A stretch of DNA of 64,000 nt from Parvularcula oceani (GTDB lineage: Bacteria; Pseudomonadota; Alphaproteobacteria; Caulobacterales; Parvularculaceae), in contig NZ_JPHU01000009.1 in NCBI RefSeq assembly GCF_000733125.1, positions 1-64,000 on the forward strand. Direction: 5' to 3'. A program made the position numbers and the translations under genes. Below the pieces are notes generated by a model. It was given only the letters and a program-made list of their open reading frames with translations. It had not been told where the DNA came from and did no database searches. This document shows, in pieces, positions 52,418-62,820 of the stretch; within the stretch, counting starts at the first letter, position 1, and each line of letters opens with the position of its first letter.

Positions 52418-52909
52418 TCAGAGCGGACGGGCCGACCCCTCCGGCAGCGCTGCGATCATCGCCTCCACGGGCGTCTTCGTGACCGGATGAAACCATGCAG
52501 GCGCCAGATCGGCAAGCGGGCGCAGGACGAAGTCCCGTTCGGCCAGCCGCGGATGCGGCAGAGTGAGCTCGGCCGTGTCCCGCACCTCCCCGTCCTGCGC
52601 GAGGAGATCGAGGTCGAGCGTCCGCGCACCGTAGCGCTCGGCCGGATCGCGCCGGCGGGCGAAGCCTGCCTCGATCGCCAGAAGGCCGGCGAGCATGGCC
52701 TCGGGCGCCAGTGTCGTTCGGACCATGGCGACGGCGTTGACATAAGGCGGTGCCGAAGGATCCGGCCAGGCGAGGCTCGAATAGAGCGGCGAGAGGCGCG
52801 CCTCGCCCAAAGATGAGAGCGCGGCCGCGGCCCGCTCCACGATCGCGCGCGGCGGCAATCCGCCGAAGCTCCTGTTCGATCCGAGAGCGACCAGCGCCGT
52901 TTGCGTCAC
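52418..52909 (-). CDS. folK: 2-amino-4-hydroxy-6-hydroxymethyldihydropteridine diphosphokinase
   Basis: The 163-residue enzyme has ALVALGSNRSFGG, YSSLAWPDPSAPPYVNAVAMVRTTL, IEAGFARRRDPAERYGARTLDLDLLAQDG (HPPK signature with Arg and the two Asp Mg ligands) and LPHPRLAERDFVLRPLADLAP. It transfers pyrophosphate from ATP to the pterin in folate synthesis. folP lies about 5 kb to the right rather than adjacent. It is divergent from the NYN-domain gene. Confidence 0.93.
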   Translation of the reverse strand: MTQTALVALGSNRSFGGLPPRAIVERAAAALSSLGEARLSPLYSSLAWPDPSAPPYVNAVAMVRTTLAPEAMLAGLLAIEAGFARRRDPAERYGARTLDLDLLAQDGEVRDTAELTLPHPRLAERDFVLRPLADLAPAWFHPVTKTPVEAMIAALPEGSARPL

Positions 52910-52965
52910 GTCCGATTCCCGCTACACGACATGAATCATAATCAACCCACATAATGGAGAGGGCG

Positions 52966-53553
52966 ATGAATGACTGGATGGGCCTGGACCCCGACGACAA
53001 GACTGCAATCCTGATCGACGGGGCCAATCTCTACAAGGCCGCGAAGACACTGGGCTTCGACATCGATTACAAGAGCCTCCTCGCCCGCGCCCGACGCGAG
53101 ACCCGCCTGGTCCGCGCCTCCTATTATACGGCCATGCAGGAAGACCCCGACGGCGATTATTCTCCTCTTCGCCCGCTCGTCGACTGGCTCGACTATAACG
53201 GCTTCAACATGGTGACGAAGCCGGCGCGGTCCTTCATCGGCCAGGACGGGCAGCGCCGCTATCGCGGCACGACCGATGTCGAGCTGGCCGTCGACATGGT
53301 GCTGATGGCGCCCCGTCTCGACTGCATCGTGCTGTTCACCGGAAACGGCGATTTCCGCCACGCCATCGCCAAGGCGCAGGAGGCAGGCTGCCGCGTGGTC
53401 TGCGTCTCGACGGTCAAGTCGCAGCCGCCGCTCGCCTCTGACGATATCCGCCGCCAGGCCGACCTCTTCGTCGACCTCACCGACCTCGAGGACGTCATCG
53501 CGAGAAAAGGCGCCCCGCGCCGCGATACGCGCGACCTCGACGAGGAAGAGTGA
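52966..53553 (+). CDS. NYN-domain (LabA/DUF88) putative ribonuclease
   Basis: The start MNDWMGLDPDDKTAILIDGANLY has GGAG about 6 nt upstream; an ATG 12 bp earlier lacks one. The 195-residue protein has the NYN acidic residues: ILIDGANLYKAAKTLG (first Asp), YRGTTDVELAVDMVLMAPRLDCIVLFTGNGDFRHAI (the second Asp pair and the GNGDF motif) and VCVSTVKSQPPLASDDIRRQADLFVDL. NYN proteins share the PIN nuclease fold and are expected to act on RNA. In many alphaproteobacteria this gene lies next to rpoZ-folK. It is coupled to the glycosylase gene by GTGA. Confidence 0.88.
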   Translation: MNDWMGLDPDDKTAILIDGANLYKAAKTLGFDIDYKSLLARARRETRLVRASYYTAMQEDPDGDYSPLRPLVDWLDYNGFNMVTKPARSFIGQDGQRRYRGTTDVELAVDMVLMAPRLDCIVLFTGNGDFRHAIAKAQEAGCRVVCVSTVKSQPPLASDDIRRQADLFVDLTDLEDVIARKGAPRRDTRDLDEEE

Positions 53554-54218
53554 GCGCCGCCGCTTCGCCCGAGGCCCCGCATGACTGCCCCCTCTGCCCC
53601 CGCCTCGTCGCCTTCCGCGAGGCGAACGAGGCGCGCGAGCCGCACTGGTTCAACGGCGCGGTGCCGAGCTTCGGCCCGCCCGAAGGCGACGCGGCCGTCC
53701 GCCTCCTGATCGTCGGCCTCGCCCCCGGCATGCAGGGCGCGAACAGGACCGGGCGGCCCTTCACCGGCGACTGGGCAGGCGACCTCCTCTACGGCACCAT
53801 GCTCAAGCTCGGCCTCGCCGAAGGCGAGTACGAGAAGCGGCCCGACGACAGCCTCACCTTGCGCGGCGCGATGATCACCAATGCGGTGCGCTGCGTGCCG
53901 CCCGAGAACAAGCCGACTGCGGCAGAGACCAATACCTGCCGCCAGTTCCTCCGCACCCGGATCGGAAGCCTGCCCAAGCTCGAGGCGATCCTGACTTTGG
54001 GCAAGATCAGCCATGATTCCACTCTGCGCGCTCTCGGCCTTCGGGTCGCCGCCCACCCCTTCGCGCACGAGGCGGAATACGAAATGGAGGGGCCGAACGG
54101 CTCCTTGCGCCTCGTCGCGAGCTATCACTGCTCCCGCTACAACACGAATACCGGCCGGCTGACGCCGGAGATGTTCGAAGCGGCGATGGTGAAGGCCGCG
54201 AGCGGGTCTCTTTCCTGA
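53550..54218 (+). CDS. Family 5-like uracil-DNA glycosylase (Fe-S type)
   Basis: A GTG start overlapping the NYN stop gives 222 residues. Cys residues DCPLCPRL near the N-terminus and NAVRCVPPENKP plus TNTCRQFLRTRI later provide the four Fe-S ligands. Motif 1 reads GLAPGMQGANRTGRPFTGD, as in family 5 (UDGb) enzymes, where the catalytic Asp/Asn is replaced by Ala-like residues. The C-terminal motif ASYHCSRYNTNTGRLT contains the conserved His-x-Ser-x-x-N-like region. It removes uracil or deaminated purines from DNA. A long repeat-rich non-coding stretch follows. Confidence 0.9.
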   Translation: MSAAASPEAPHDCPLCPRLVAFREANEAREPHWFNGAVPSFGPPEGDAAVRLLIVGLAPGMQGANRTGRPFTGDWAGDLLYGTMLKLGLAEGEYEKRPDDSLTLRGAMITNAVRCVPPENKPTAAETNTCRQFLRTRIGSLPKLEAILTLGKISHDSTLRALGLRVAAHPFAHEAEYEMEGPNGSLRLVASYHCSRYNTNTGRLTPEMFEAAMVKAASGSLS

Positions 54219-54227
54219 CGCCTGAGT

Positions 54228-54355
54228 GCATTCCTGGTGCTGACGCGCTGCGCGCGACGGGCCGTTGGCCCGGCTCGCTCCTGGATGTCGCGCATTCTTG
54301 GTGCTGACGCCTGCGGCGACGGCAGCGGAGCTGCCGGCTCGCTCCTGGACGTCGC
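54228..54355. repeat. Tandem pair of 64-bp repeats with hairpins
   Basis: Units at 54228-54291 and 54292-54355 share GCATTC-TGGTGCTGACGC at the start and CCGGCTCGCTCCTGGA-GTCGC at the end. Each has a hairpin in the middle with different stem sequence: CGGGCC-GTT-GGCCCG (54258-54272) in unit 1 and CGGCAGC-GGA-GCTGCCG (54320-54336) in unit 2. Conserved pairing with changed bases suggests that the structure matters. Confidence 0.7.
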
Positions 54356-54402
54356 TCGCTCCGCGGGAGCGGAGTGCGCGGGTGGCGGGCGCGTAGCGGC
54401 CT

Positions 54403-54439
54403 GTAGGGTGGATCGTGATCCACCATGACGCCGGTGCCG
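54403..54439. repeat. Dispersed palindromic repeat, copy 1
   Basis: The copy begins GTAGGGTGGATC and ends GACGCCGGTGCCG. GGTGGATC-GT-GATCCACC is a perfect palindrome. The full repeat, including the non-palindromic tail CCATGAC-CCGGTGCCG, recurs at 54784-54820. Confidence 0.75.
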
Positions 54440-54783
54440 TCGGCGCTGCTCTCTGCGCTCCGCGCAGCCGCCATCGCCCGTCCGTGCCGGTCTTGCAGAA
54501 GATGAGGGTCCCGCGCGCGGCTTCCGTGCCGACGGAGGGTCTTGTGTTACTGTGTCGGCTCGGTTCGGGCTTCCCACACCCTCGCCGCGCGCGGCGCGGA
54601 ACCCTTTTCGCTGTCTCCAGCGTCCCGCCGGGGCCCCTCCGGAGCTCGCCCGGCGCGTGCCATCCCTGCCGTGAGGCAGGCACGCAGGCTCCGCGGCACC
54701 GGGCAGAGCGGTGATGGATCCCGCACAGCCCTCTCCCGGCGCGAGGGAGGAGTATGGGTCATGGGGAGGCGGCGGGGATAAGC

Positions 54784-54820
54784 GTAGGGTGGACCCGCGA
54801 TCCACCATGACACCGGTGCC
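54784..54820. repeat. Dispersed palindromic repeat, copy 2
   Basis: It starts GTAGGGTGGACC and ends GACACCGGTGCCG, matching copy 1 at nearly all of 37 positions. The palindrome arms here are GGTGGA and TCCACC with a longer loop. Confidence 0.75.
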
Positions 54821-54973
54821 GCTTACGCGCCGCCCGCCGCATCGCGCGCAGCGCCCGCTGTTCCGAGATGGGCCCCGGCGCTTCGGCCGGGGTGACGCCT
54901 GATGGTCGCCGCTGTTCCCCCGGCCCCCGCGCCGGGGCCTACTCAGGGGAGAGGGGTCGGGACCTGGCGCGTT

Positions 54974-55780
54974 TCAGGCTGTCGGACCGAATGTTCCGTC
55001 GGCTTGCGATAGGGCGTGGTTCAGCGGGCCGTGGCCGCGCCCGAAGCCCGGTGCGTGCTCGATCCCGGCGACCGTATAGGCGATGGCGCGGCGGGCGGCG
55101 GCTTCCGCCTCCATCCCCTGCGCCAGCCCGGCCGCGAGCGCGCTGGCCAGCGTGCAGCCCGTGCCGTGGGTGTTCCGGCTCTCGAGGCGGGGGTGGGCGA
55201 TCCTTGCCGTGCCGGAGGGGCGGACGAGGAGGTCGGTCACTATGTCTCCGGCAAGGTGCCCCGCCTTGGCGAGCACCGCACCCGCGCCGAGATCGAGCAG
55301 CGCCCGTGCGGCCCGCTCCGCCTCTTGCTCGTCCTCGACCCCCTGCCCGCTGAGTGCCGCGAGTTCGGGCGCGTTCGGCGTGACGACCGCGGCGCGCGGC
55401 AGGAAGCGTTCGCGCAGGAGCTGCGCCACCGCGCCGTCGCCCAGGGCGTCGCCGCTGGTCGCGACGAGGACGGGGTCGAGCACGACCGGCATGCCCTCGG
55501 GCAGTTCGGAGAGGATCGCCTCCCCCGCCTCGGCCGATCCGATCATGCCGAGCTTGACGCAGTCCGCGCCGATATCGTTCAGCACCACCCGCATCTGCGC
55601 CGCGATGATGTCGGCGGGCACGGGATGGACGGCATGGACCCGCTCCGTGTCCTGAACGGTGATCGCGGTGACGGCCGTCGCGGCATAGGCGCCGAGTGCC
55701 GTGCAGGCCTTGATGTCGGCCTGGATCCCGGCGCCGCCGCCGGAATCGGACCCTGCTACGATGAGAACGCGGCCTTTCAT
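54974..55780 (-). CDS. thiD: Hydroxymethylpyrimidine/phosphomethylpyrimidine kinase
   Basis: The start MKGRVLIVAGSDSGGGAGIQADIKACTALGAYA overlaps the stop of the upstream membrane gene (ATGA); the longer frame has 41 unrelated residues. The 268-residue ribokinase-fold enzyme has the substrate motif AGSDSGGGAGIQADIK, VLDPVLVATSGDAL, VVTPNAPELAAL and the anion hole NTHGTGCTLASALAAGLA. It phosphorylates HMP and HMP-P in thiamine synthesis. No other thi gene is present in the window and no riboswitch is seen upstream. Confidence 0.94.
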   Translation of the reverse strand: MKGRVLIVAGSDSGGGAGIQADIKACTALGAYAATAVTAITVQDTERVHAVHPVPADIIAAQMRVVLNDIGADCVKLGMIGSAEAGEAILSELPEGMPVVLDPVLVATSGDALGDGAVAQLLRERFLPRAAVVTPNAPELAALSGQGVEDEQEAERAARALLDLGAGAVLAKAGHLAGDIVTDLLVRPSGTARIAHPRLESRNTHGTGCTLASALAAGLAQGMEAEAAARRAIAYTVAGIEHAPGFGRGHGPLNHALSQADGTFGPTA

Positions 55781-56253
55781 CGGCGCGAAGCCCAACGGAG
55801 AATGAACAGGCCACCGATGCATTTGACCGCAGCGGGACCGGTCATGATCCATGACGGGTTCCACTGCAGCGTGGAACCGTGATCTCGGACAGCCCTCCCC
55901 CACCCTGTCGTAATACTCGGCACGTCCCGCGCGAGATCGGCGAGTCCGTTTACTACGAGGAAGAGGCCGAGCAGGAGAAGACCGATTTTCAGGAGGTCCT
56001 GATCGTGCACCGGTTCTGCCGGTTCTGTCCCGGCAGGCAGGATCAGGCGTGCGATCCGTGGTGCGCCGAAGAGAAGAACACTGATCGCAATCAACCAGAC
56101 GGTGAGATGGATGATCGGGGGAAGCAGGTAGACCCAGCCGCGTTCAGGAGCGCCCACCGCAGTGTAGAGGATGTTGCCGAAAGCCGAGAATGCGCCCGCT
56201 GTAATCATCCAGATCGCGAGGATACGGATGAGAACGATGGCAAGCCCCTGCAC
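55777..56253 (-). CDS. Hypothetical four-helix membrane protein between glmM and thiD
   Basis: A GTG start touching the glmM stop (TAGTG) with GAGAGG upstream gives 158 residues. Four hydrophobic segments are visible (LAIVLIRILAIWMITAGAFSAFG, GWVYLLPPIIHLTVWLIAISVLLFG, LLKIGLLLLGLFLVVNGLADLA and AAVKCIGGLFILRWA), with a polar loop after the third. I do not recognise a family. Overlaps on both sides show that it is co-translated with glmM and thiD. Confidence 0.6.
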   Translation of the reverse strand: MQGLAIVLIRILAIWMITAGAFSAFGNILYTAVGAPERGWVYLLPPIIHLTVWLIAISVLLFGAPRIARLILPAGTEPAEPVHDQDLLKIGLLLLGLFLVVNGLADLARDVPSITTGWGRAVRDHGSTLQWNPSWIMTGPAAVKCIGGLFILRWASRR

Positions 56254-57617
56254 TAAGCCGCCCTCTCCACCGCCGCGCAAACCTCGTTCACCACCCGGCG
56301 CACCAGCGCCTCGTCATCCGCTTCGGCCATGACGCGGATCAGGGGCTCGGTGCCCGATTTGCGGATCACGGTGCGGCCGCTATCGCCGAGGGTCTCGTTC
56401 GCCTCGGCGATAGCGGCCTTGACGCTCTCCTCCTCCAGCGGGTCGCTGCCCTTGTAGCGCACGTTCTTGAGGAGCGAGGGGAAGGGGTCGAAGCGGTGGC
56501 AGACCTCCGACACCGGACGGTCCTCCTCCACGACGAGGCCGAGGACCTGGAGCGCGGTGACGAGGCCGTCGCCGGTGGTGGCATAGTCCGACAGGACGAC
56601 ATGGCCGGACGGCTCGCCGCCGAGATTCATGTCGTTCTCGCGCATCGCTTCGACGACATAGCGGTCGCCGACCTTGGTGCGGATGAGCGACAGGCCGTGA
56701 TGCCCCAGATATTTCTCGAGGCCCATATTGGCCATCACCGTGCTGACGATGCCGCCGCCGCGCAGGCGCCCGTCCTTCTTCATGGCGGTGGCGATGGTGG
56801 CGAGGATCTGGTCGCCGTCGACGAGGCGCCCGCGCTCGTCCGAGATGAGGACCCGGTCCGCATCGCCGTCGAGCGCGATGCCGATATCGGCCCTGTATTC
56901 GAGGACCGCTTCCTGCATTCTCTTGGGCGAGGTGGAGCCGACCTCGGCGTTGATGTTGAAGCCGTTGGGCTCGACCCCGATCGGCTTCACGTCGGCGCCG
57001 AGTTCCCACAGCACGGTGGGGCTGACCTTGTAGCCCGCGCCGTTCGCGCAATCGAGGACGATGCGGATGCCGTCGAGGGAGAGCTTGCGCGACAGGGTCG
57101 CCTTGGCGAATTCGATGTAGCGCGCGCCCGCATCGTCGATGCGCTTGGCGCGGCCGAGATCGCGGGGCGCGGCGAGATTGTCGTCCCTGCCCTCGCCCAT
57201 CAGGCGCTCGATCTCCGCCTCGGTCTCGTCGGAAAGCTTGTAGCCGTCGGGGCCGAAGAACTTGATGCCGTTGTCGTGGAAGGGGTTGTGGCTGGCCGAG
57301 ATCATGACGCCGAGATCGGCGCGCATGGAGCGGGTCAGCATGGCCATGGCGGGCGTCGGCACGGGGCCGAGCAGGATCACGTCCATGCCGGCGGCGATGA
57401 AGCCGGCGGTCAGCGCGGGCTCGATCATATAGCCTGACAAGCGGGTGTCCTTGCCGATCACCACCCGGTGGCGATGCTCGCCGCGCTGGAAGACCTGGCC
57501 CGCCGCCATGCCGAGGCGCAGAACGCCGTCAGGCGTCAGCGCGCCAGCATTGGACAGGCCGCGCACGCCGTCCGTGCCGAAGATCTTGCGCTCAAAGGTT
57601 TCTTCGTCGCCGCGCAT
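56253..57617 (-). CDS. glmM: Phosphoglucosamine mutase
   Basis: The start [20 protein letters not shown] precedes the family N-terminus. The 454-residue protein has the phosphoserine loop [19 protein letters not shown] (catalytic Ser), the Mg loop [17 protein letters not shown], the sugar-binding loop [20 protein letters not shown] and the phosphate-binding [14 protein letters not shown]. It converts glucosamine-6-phosphate to glucosamine-1-phosphate for peptidoglycan and LPS. It follows folP by 45 bp, the common ftsH-folP-glmM order. Confidence 0.96.
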   Translation of the reverse strand: MRGDEETFERKIFGTDGVRGLSNAGALTPDGVLRLGMAAGQVFQRGEHRHRVVIGKDTRLSGYMIEPALTAGFIAAGMDVILLGPVPTPAMAMLTRSMRADLGVMISASHNPFHDNGIKFFGPDGYKLSDETEAEIERLMGEGRDDNLAAPRDLGRAKRIDDAGARYIEFAKATLSRKLSLDGIRIVLDCANGAGYKVSPTVLWELGADVKPIGVEPNGFNINAEVGSTSPKRMQEAVLEYRADIGIALDGDADRVLISDERGRLVDGDQILATIATAMKKDGRLRGGGIVSTVMANMGLEKYLGHHGLSLIRTKVGDRYVVEAMRENDMNLGGEPSGHVVLSDYATTGDGLVTALQVLGLVVEEDRPVSEVCHRFDPFPSLLKNVRYKGSDPLEEESVKAAIAEANETLGDSGRTVIRKSGTEPLIRVMAEADDEALVRRVVNEVCAAVERAA

Positions 57618-57662
57618 CGTGTTCCCGTTCCCAAGGCTGAATCTCCGGCTACCATGCAAAGC

Positions 57663-58487
57663 TCATGCATTAGAAGGACCAAGCGCCTCCCACAGCGCAA
57701 GCGCCTGCCGCGTCTGCGCCACGTCATGTACGCGGAACCACGCGAAATTCGCCTGCCGCGCGCGCAGGACGGCGGCGAGGCTGCCGCCGAGGCGGCTTTC
57801 GGGCGGGCCATCGCGATCGAGCGTGGAGATGAAACGCTTGCGCGAGGCGCCCATCATCAGGGGCACGCCGAGCCCGGAGAAGCGGTCCAGCGAGCGGAAC
57901 AGCGTCACATTGTGCTCGAGCGCCTTGCCGAAGCCGATGCCGGGATCGGCGATGATCTCGGCCACGCCCGCGGCCCGAGCGGCGGCGATGCGCTCATGCA
58001 GGAAGGCGAGCACCTCGGCCGTCACGTCTTGATAGGCGGGGGCGTCCTGCATGGTGGCCGGGTCGCCCTGGGCATGCATGAGGACGACCGGCACGCGCAG
58101 CTCGGCCGCCACGGAAAGGCTGTCTTCGGAGAAGCGCAGCGCGGAGACGTCGTTCCAATAGGCCGCGCCCGCCGCGACGGCTGCGCGCGCGACCTCGGGC
58201 TTGCGGGTGTCCACGGAGATCGGCGCCGGCACGCGCGCGGCGACCGCCTCGATGATGGGCAGGATGCGGTCGATCTCTTCCTGCACGCCGATGGTCTCGG
58301 CGCCGGGGCGCGTGCTCTCCCCACCGATGTCGAGGACCTGCGCGCCTTCTTCGGCGAGGCGCAGGGCGTGCTCGACCCCCGCCTGCCCCTCGAACCGGCC
58401 GCCATCGGAGAAGCTGTCGGGCGTCGCGTTGACGATGCCCATGACGATGGGGGCGCGGAGGGATGAGCGGGGATTCGTCTTCTGCAT
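57663..58487 (-). CDS. folP: Dihydropteroate synthase
   Basis: The 274-residue TIM barrel has MGIVNATPDSFSDGGRF, LDIGGESTRPGAETI, ISVDTRKPEVA, WNDVSAL, VVLMHAQGDP, IIADPGIGFGKALEHN and GASRKRFIS, all DHPS signatures and pterin/pAB-binding residues. It joins pAB to dihydropterin pyrophosphate and is the sulfonamide target. It precedes glmM and follows a membrane-protein gene by 10 bp. Confidence 0.96.
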   Translation of the reverse strand: MQKTNPRSSLRAPIVMGIVNATPDSFSDGGRFEGQAGVEHALRLAEEGAQVLDIGGESTRPGAETIGVQEEIDRILPIIEAVAARVPAPISVDTRKPEVARAAVAAGAAYWNDVSALRFSEDSLSVAAELRVPVVLMHAQGDPATMQDAPAYQDVTAEVLAFLHERIAAARAAGVAEIIADPGIGFGKALEHNVTLFRSLDRFSGLGVPLMMGASRKRFISTLDRDGPPESRLGGSLAAVLRARQANFAWFRVHDVAQTRQALALWEALGPSNA

Positions 58488-58497
58488 GGCTGCGCCC

Positions 58498-59397
58498 TCA
58501 GGCGGGCTGCCCTTCCGTCAGATAACCCGCCGAGCGGCCGGAGGCGGCCGTGCTGACGAGGTTGCTGTAGATCTGGACCGCCGCCTGGAACGCGAAGAGC
58601 AGGCCGAGGAAGATCAGGTGGAAGGCCGATCCGTCGCCCGTGCCGATGGGGCTGCCGAAGACGGCGGCGAGCGCGCCGAGCATCACCTGTATCGCCCAGA
58701 GGCCGAAGGTGATGGCGAAGAAGATGAGCACGATGATCAGATAGAGGCCGAAGAGGCGCCAGAAATTGCCTCTGGTCACGCCGAATGCGGCGCGCGGCGC
58801 GATGCGGTTCTCGAGCGCCGTATAGGGCATGAACAGCGAGAAGCGGATGTAGAACCAGAACGCCAGGATCATGCCTGCGAGCCCGAGGAAGAGGACCGCG
58901 ATGACGGCGCCGCCACCGGCGTCCCTGTCCGCCATCGGCCCGACAAAGGCCAGCGGCAGGGCGGCGAGGGCGACCGCCACGCCAAAAATGAGAAACGTCA
59001 GGAGCGCCGCGCCCAGCACGCGCCATTCCCGCCCGGTCAGGCGCAGGGCGAGGCCGGTCGGGACCTCGCCCTCTCCGGCGGCGAGGCGGATCAGGCGGGT
59101 ATAGACCGGCAGGAGGAGGATCAGCGCGGCGAAGACGATCAGGAATCCGGGCCAGAACAAGAGCGGCTCCTCGATGGTCTGCACCGTGGTGCTCCACCCG
59201 GTCGAGATCTCGAACCGGTCTGCCCCGCCTTCCATGCGCGTGCCGATCTCGGTCTCGCCGCCGCCGAGATCGACGAGAATCGCGCCGGCGATGAACAATG
59301 CGATTTGCAGCCAACCCATGCGGAACAGCGCCGGAATGGCGCGCCACCCGAAGCCGAACGAATAGGCGGCGACTTCGCCGACCGGCAGTTTCCTCAT
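58498..59397 (-). CDS. Hypothetical polytopic membrane protein
   Basis: The 299-residue protein has six or seven membrane helices, including LQIALFIAGAILVDLGGG, LLFWPGFLIVFAALILLLPVYTRLI, LGAALLTFLIFGVAVALAALPLAFVG, AVIAVLFLGLAGMILAFWFYI, LFGLYLIIVLIFFAITFGLWAIQVMLG and FHLIFLGLLFAFQAAVQIYSNLVSTAA. RFSLFMPYTALENRIAPRAAFGVTRGNFWRLF in the middle resembles a motif of glycerophosphodiester-phosphodiesterase-type membrane domains and DUF975-like proteins. No catalytic residues are apparent. It lies between the ftsH terminator and folP. Confidence 0.65.
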   Translation of the reverse strand: MRKLPVGEVAAYSFGFGWRAIPALFRMGWLQIALFIAGAILVDLGGGETEIGTRMEGGADRFEISTGWSTTVQTIEEPLLFWPGFLIVFAALILLLPVYTRLIRLAAGEGEVPTGLALRLTGREWRVLGAALLTFLIFGVAVALAALPLAFVGPMADRDAGGGAVIAVLFLGLAGMILAFWFYIRFSLFMPYTALENRIAPRAAFGVTRGNFWRLFGLYLIIVLIFFAITFGLWAIQVMLGALAAVFGSPIGTGDGSAFHLIFLGLLFAFQAAVQIYSNLVSTAASGRSAGYLTEGQPA

Positions 59398-59450
59398 GAC
59401 AGTCCCCTTGTCCCTGTCGGAACGGTAAGGGAGCGGATGCCGATTCTCAA

Positions 59451-59478
59451 AGAAAAACCCCCGCCGGAGCGGGGGTTT
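59451..59478 (-). terminator. Rho-independent terminator of ftsH
   Basis: AAACCCCCGC (59455-59464) and GCGGGGGTTT (59469-59478) form a perfect 10-bp stem with a 4-nt loop. On the minus strand it is followed by a T-run (TTTTTCT, 59457-59451). It lies 13 bp beyond the ftsH stop and is the clearest terminator in the window. Confidence 0.9.
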
Positions 59479-59490
59479 CGGTGGTCCGGA

Positions 59491-61392
<1,902 letters not shown>

Positions 61393-61437
61393 GCGGATTT
61401 CCTTCGTGGGTCGGGCGCAGATCCTACGCCGACGATC

Positions 61438-62820
61438 CTAATACCTTATCACGTCCCCGGCGAAGCGTTCGGCCAGCAAGGACCGCGCCGCGAACACGTT
61501 TCCATCAGGAGGTAGGAACCCTTCCCGTCCCTTCCAACCCGTCAGCGCGTCATGGACTGCGCGGATCGCCGCAGAGGGCAGATGGGTGACCCGGTCGCCT
61601 TTCGACAGGCACGGTAGGGTGCTGACCCGGCTGCGCGCGAGTGTCGATGTGGCAATGTCGCGCGGGAGAAGCTGGCCGAGGGGGCGGAGAACGGTGCCTT
61701 CGGGAACGTCGTCCGGCACGGTGACGATGAAGCGGCGGTCATAGAGGTACTTGCTGCCGGGGAGTGCGGAGATAGGCGCGAGGCCGGGGGTGCCGTCGGC
61801 GCGACCTAAGAGGGCTGCGGGTTCGCGGTAGATCAGGACCGGGTCCCAATAGGTCCGTTCCCTTCCTGCCGAATTCCAGTTGATCACGGTCCCCGCAACC
61901 GTCGCTGACCGACCGACCGAGGGAATGGCAAGATCGGCAACCGCCTGATCATCGCCGATTGCCTGAACGAAACGCCGGAACAGCTCGACGTCCCAGTCGT
62001 CGACAACCTCACCGAATTTGAGGAACAGGCGCCCGTCGAAATGGTTGGGGACGAAGCCATTTTCATCGACGGGATATTTTTCGGGGCTCTCGCATCTACC
62101 CGCGAGAAGATAGGTCATGTCGTCGGTGGACTGGCCGAGACCGGCATCGATAGCATGCTCTACACTTCTCATCCGATCCGCCGTCCGCCCCAGCGCCTCC
62201 GCCGTCAGCAAATCCTGCTGTTCCAGCGCCGCCAGCAACGCCCTCACCCGCACCCGCTCGAAGCGTTCGTCTTCGTTGGAGGGGTCCTCCCGCACCGGCA
62301 GGCCGTTCGCCTCGGCATAGGCCCGCGTCTCCGCCCGCCGCAGCCCCAGCATGGGGCGCAGGAGGCGGATGACTTCGCCCGGCCCCGAGGCGATGCCGCG
62401 CTCCTTCGGCATTCCGGCGAGGCCTCTCCCGGCCCCGCGGCGCAGGCGCATGAAGACCGTCTCGGCCTGATCGTCGAGCGTGTGGCCGGTCGCGACGCGG
62501 CGAATGTCCATCCGCTCGCAGGCCTCGCAGAGCAGGCGGTAGCGGGCGGTGCGGCCAGCGTCCTGAAGCCCGGTCTGCGGCTTGTCGCCTTCCCAATGGA
62601 GGGTCTGGTGATCGACGTTGTGCGCCTCGCACCAGGCCTTCACGACGCGCGCGTCCTCGGCAGAGCCTTCGCGCAGGCCGTGATCCACCGTCAGCGCGAC
62701 GACCGGCAGGCCGCGCGCGACGCAAGCCTGGAGGAGCGCGAAGCTGTCCGCGCCGCCAGAGACCGCGAGCGCCAGAGGCTCCTCGCCGAGCGGGTCCCAG
62801 TCGAGCGCGAGTTCGGTCAT
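61438..62820 (-). CDS. tilS: tRNA(Ile)-lysidine synthase
   Basis: The start MTELALDWDPLGEEPLALAVSGGADSFALLQA overlaps the cysS stop (ATGA). The 460-residue protein has the PP-loop SGGADS, TVDHGLREGSAEDA, GLQDAGRTARYRLL and GHTLDDQAETVFMRLRRGAGRGLAGM, the TilS signature, then LLRPML and REDPSNEDERFERVRVR. The C-terminal third is less conserved. It converts C34 of tRNA-Ile to lysidine so that AUA is read as Ile. tilS-ftsH adjacency is standard. Confidence 0.94.
   Translation of the reverse strand: MTELALDWDPLGEEPLALAVSGGADSFALLQACVARGLPVVALTVDHGLREGSAEDARVVKAWCEAHNVDHQTLHWEGDKPQTGLQDAGRTARYRLLCEACERMDIRRVATGHTLDDQAETVFMRLRRGAGRGLAGMPKERGIASGPGEVIRLLRPMLGLRRAETRAYAEANGLPVREDPSNEDERFERVRVRALLAALEQQDLLTAEALGRTADRMRSVEHAIDAGLGQSTDDMTYLLAGRCESPEKYPVDENGFVPNHFDGRLFLKFGEVVDDWDVELFRRFVQAIGDDQAVADLAIPSVGRSATVAGTVINWNSAGRERTYWDPVLIYREPAALLGRADGTPGLAPISALPGSKYLYDRRFIVTVPDDVPEGTVLRPLGQLLPRDIATSTLARSRVSTLPCLSKGDRVTHLPSAAIRAVHDALTGWKGREGFLPPDGNVFAARSLLAERFAGDVIRY

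Larger units (their letters stand above)
54219..54973. other. Repeat-rich non-coding region between convergent udg-like and thiD genes
   Basis: This 755-bp GC-rich stretch has only short frames of shadow-like composition on both strands. It contains a tandem pair of 64-bp units with hairpins (54228-54355), two copies of a GTAGGGTGG palindrome (54403-54439 and 54784-54820) and a GGCCCC-rich inverted segment near 54917-54940. I see no RNA gene or coding sequence. It is by far the largest gap in the core part of the window. Confidence 0.6.

Noticed and set aside
49665-52490. 941-codon plus-strand frame opposite rsh and rpoZ
   Set aside because: It covers several recognised genes in antisense and has no motif of its own.
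54237-54428. Short frames in the repeat-rich gap
   Set aside because: They follow the 64-bp repeats, lack ribosome sites and have shadow-like composition on both strands.
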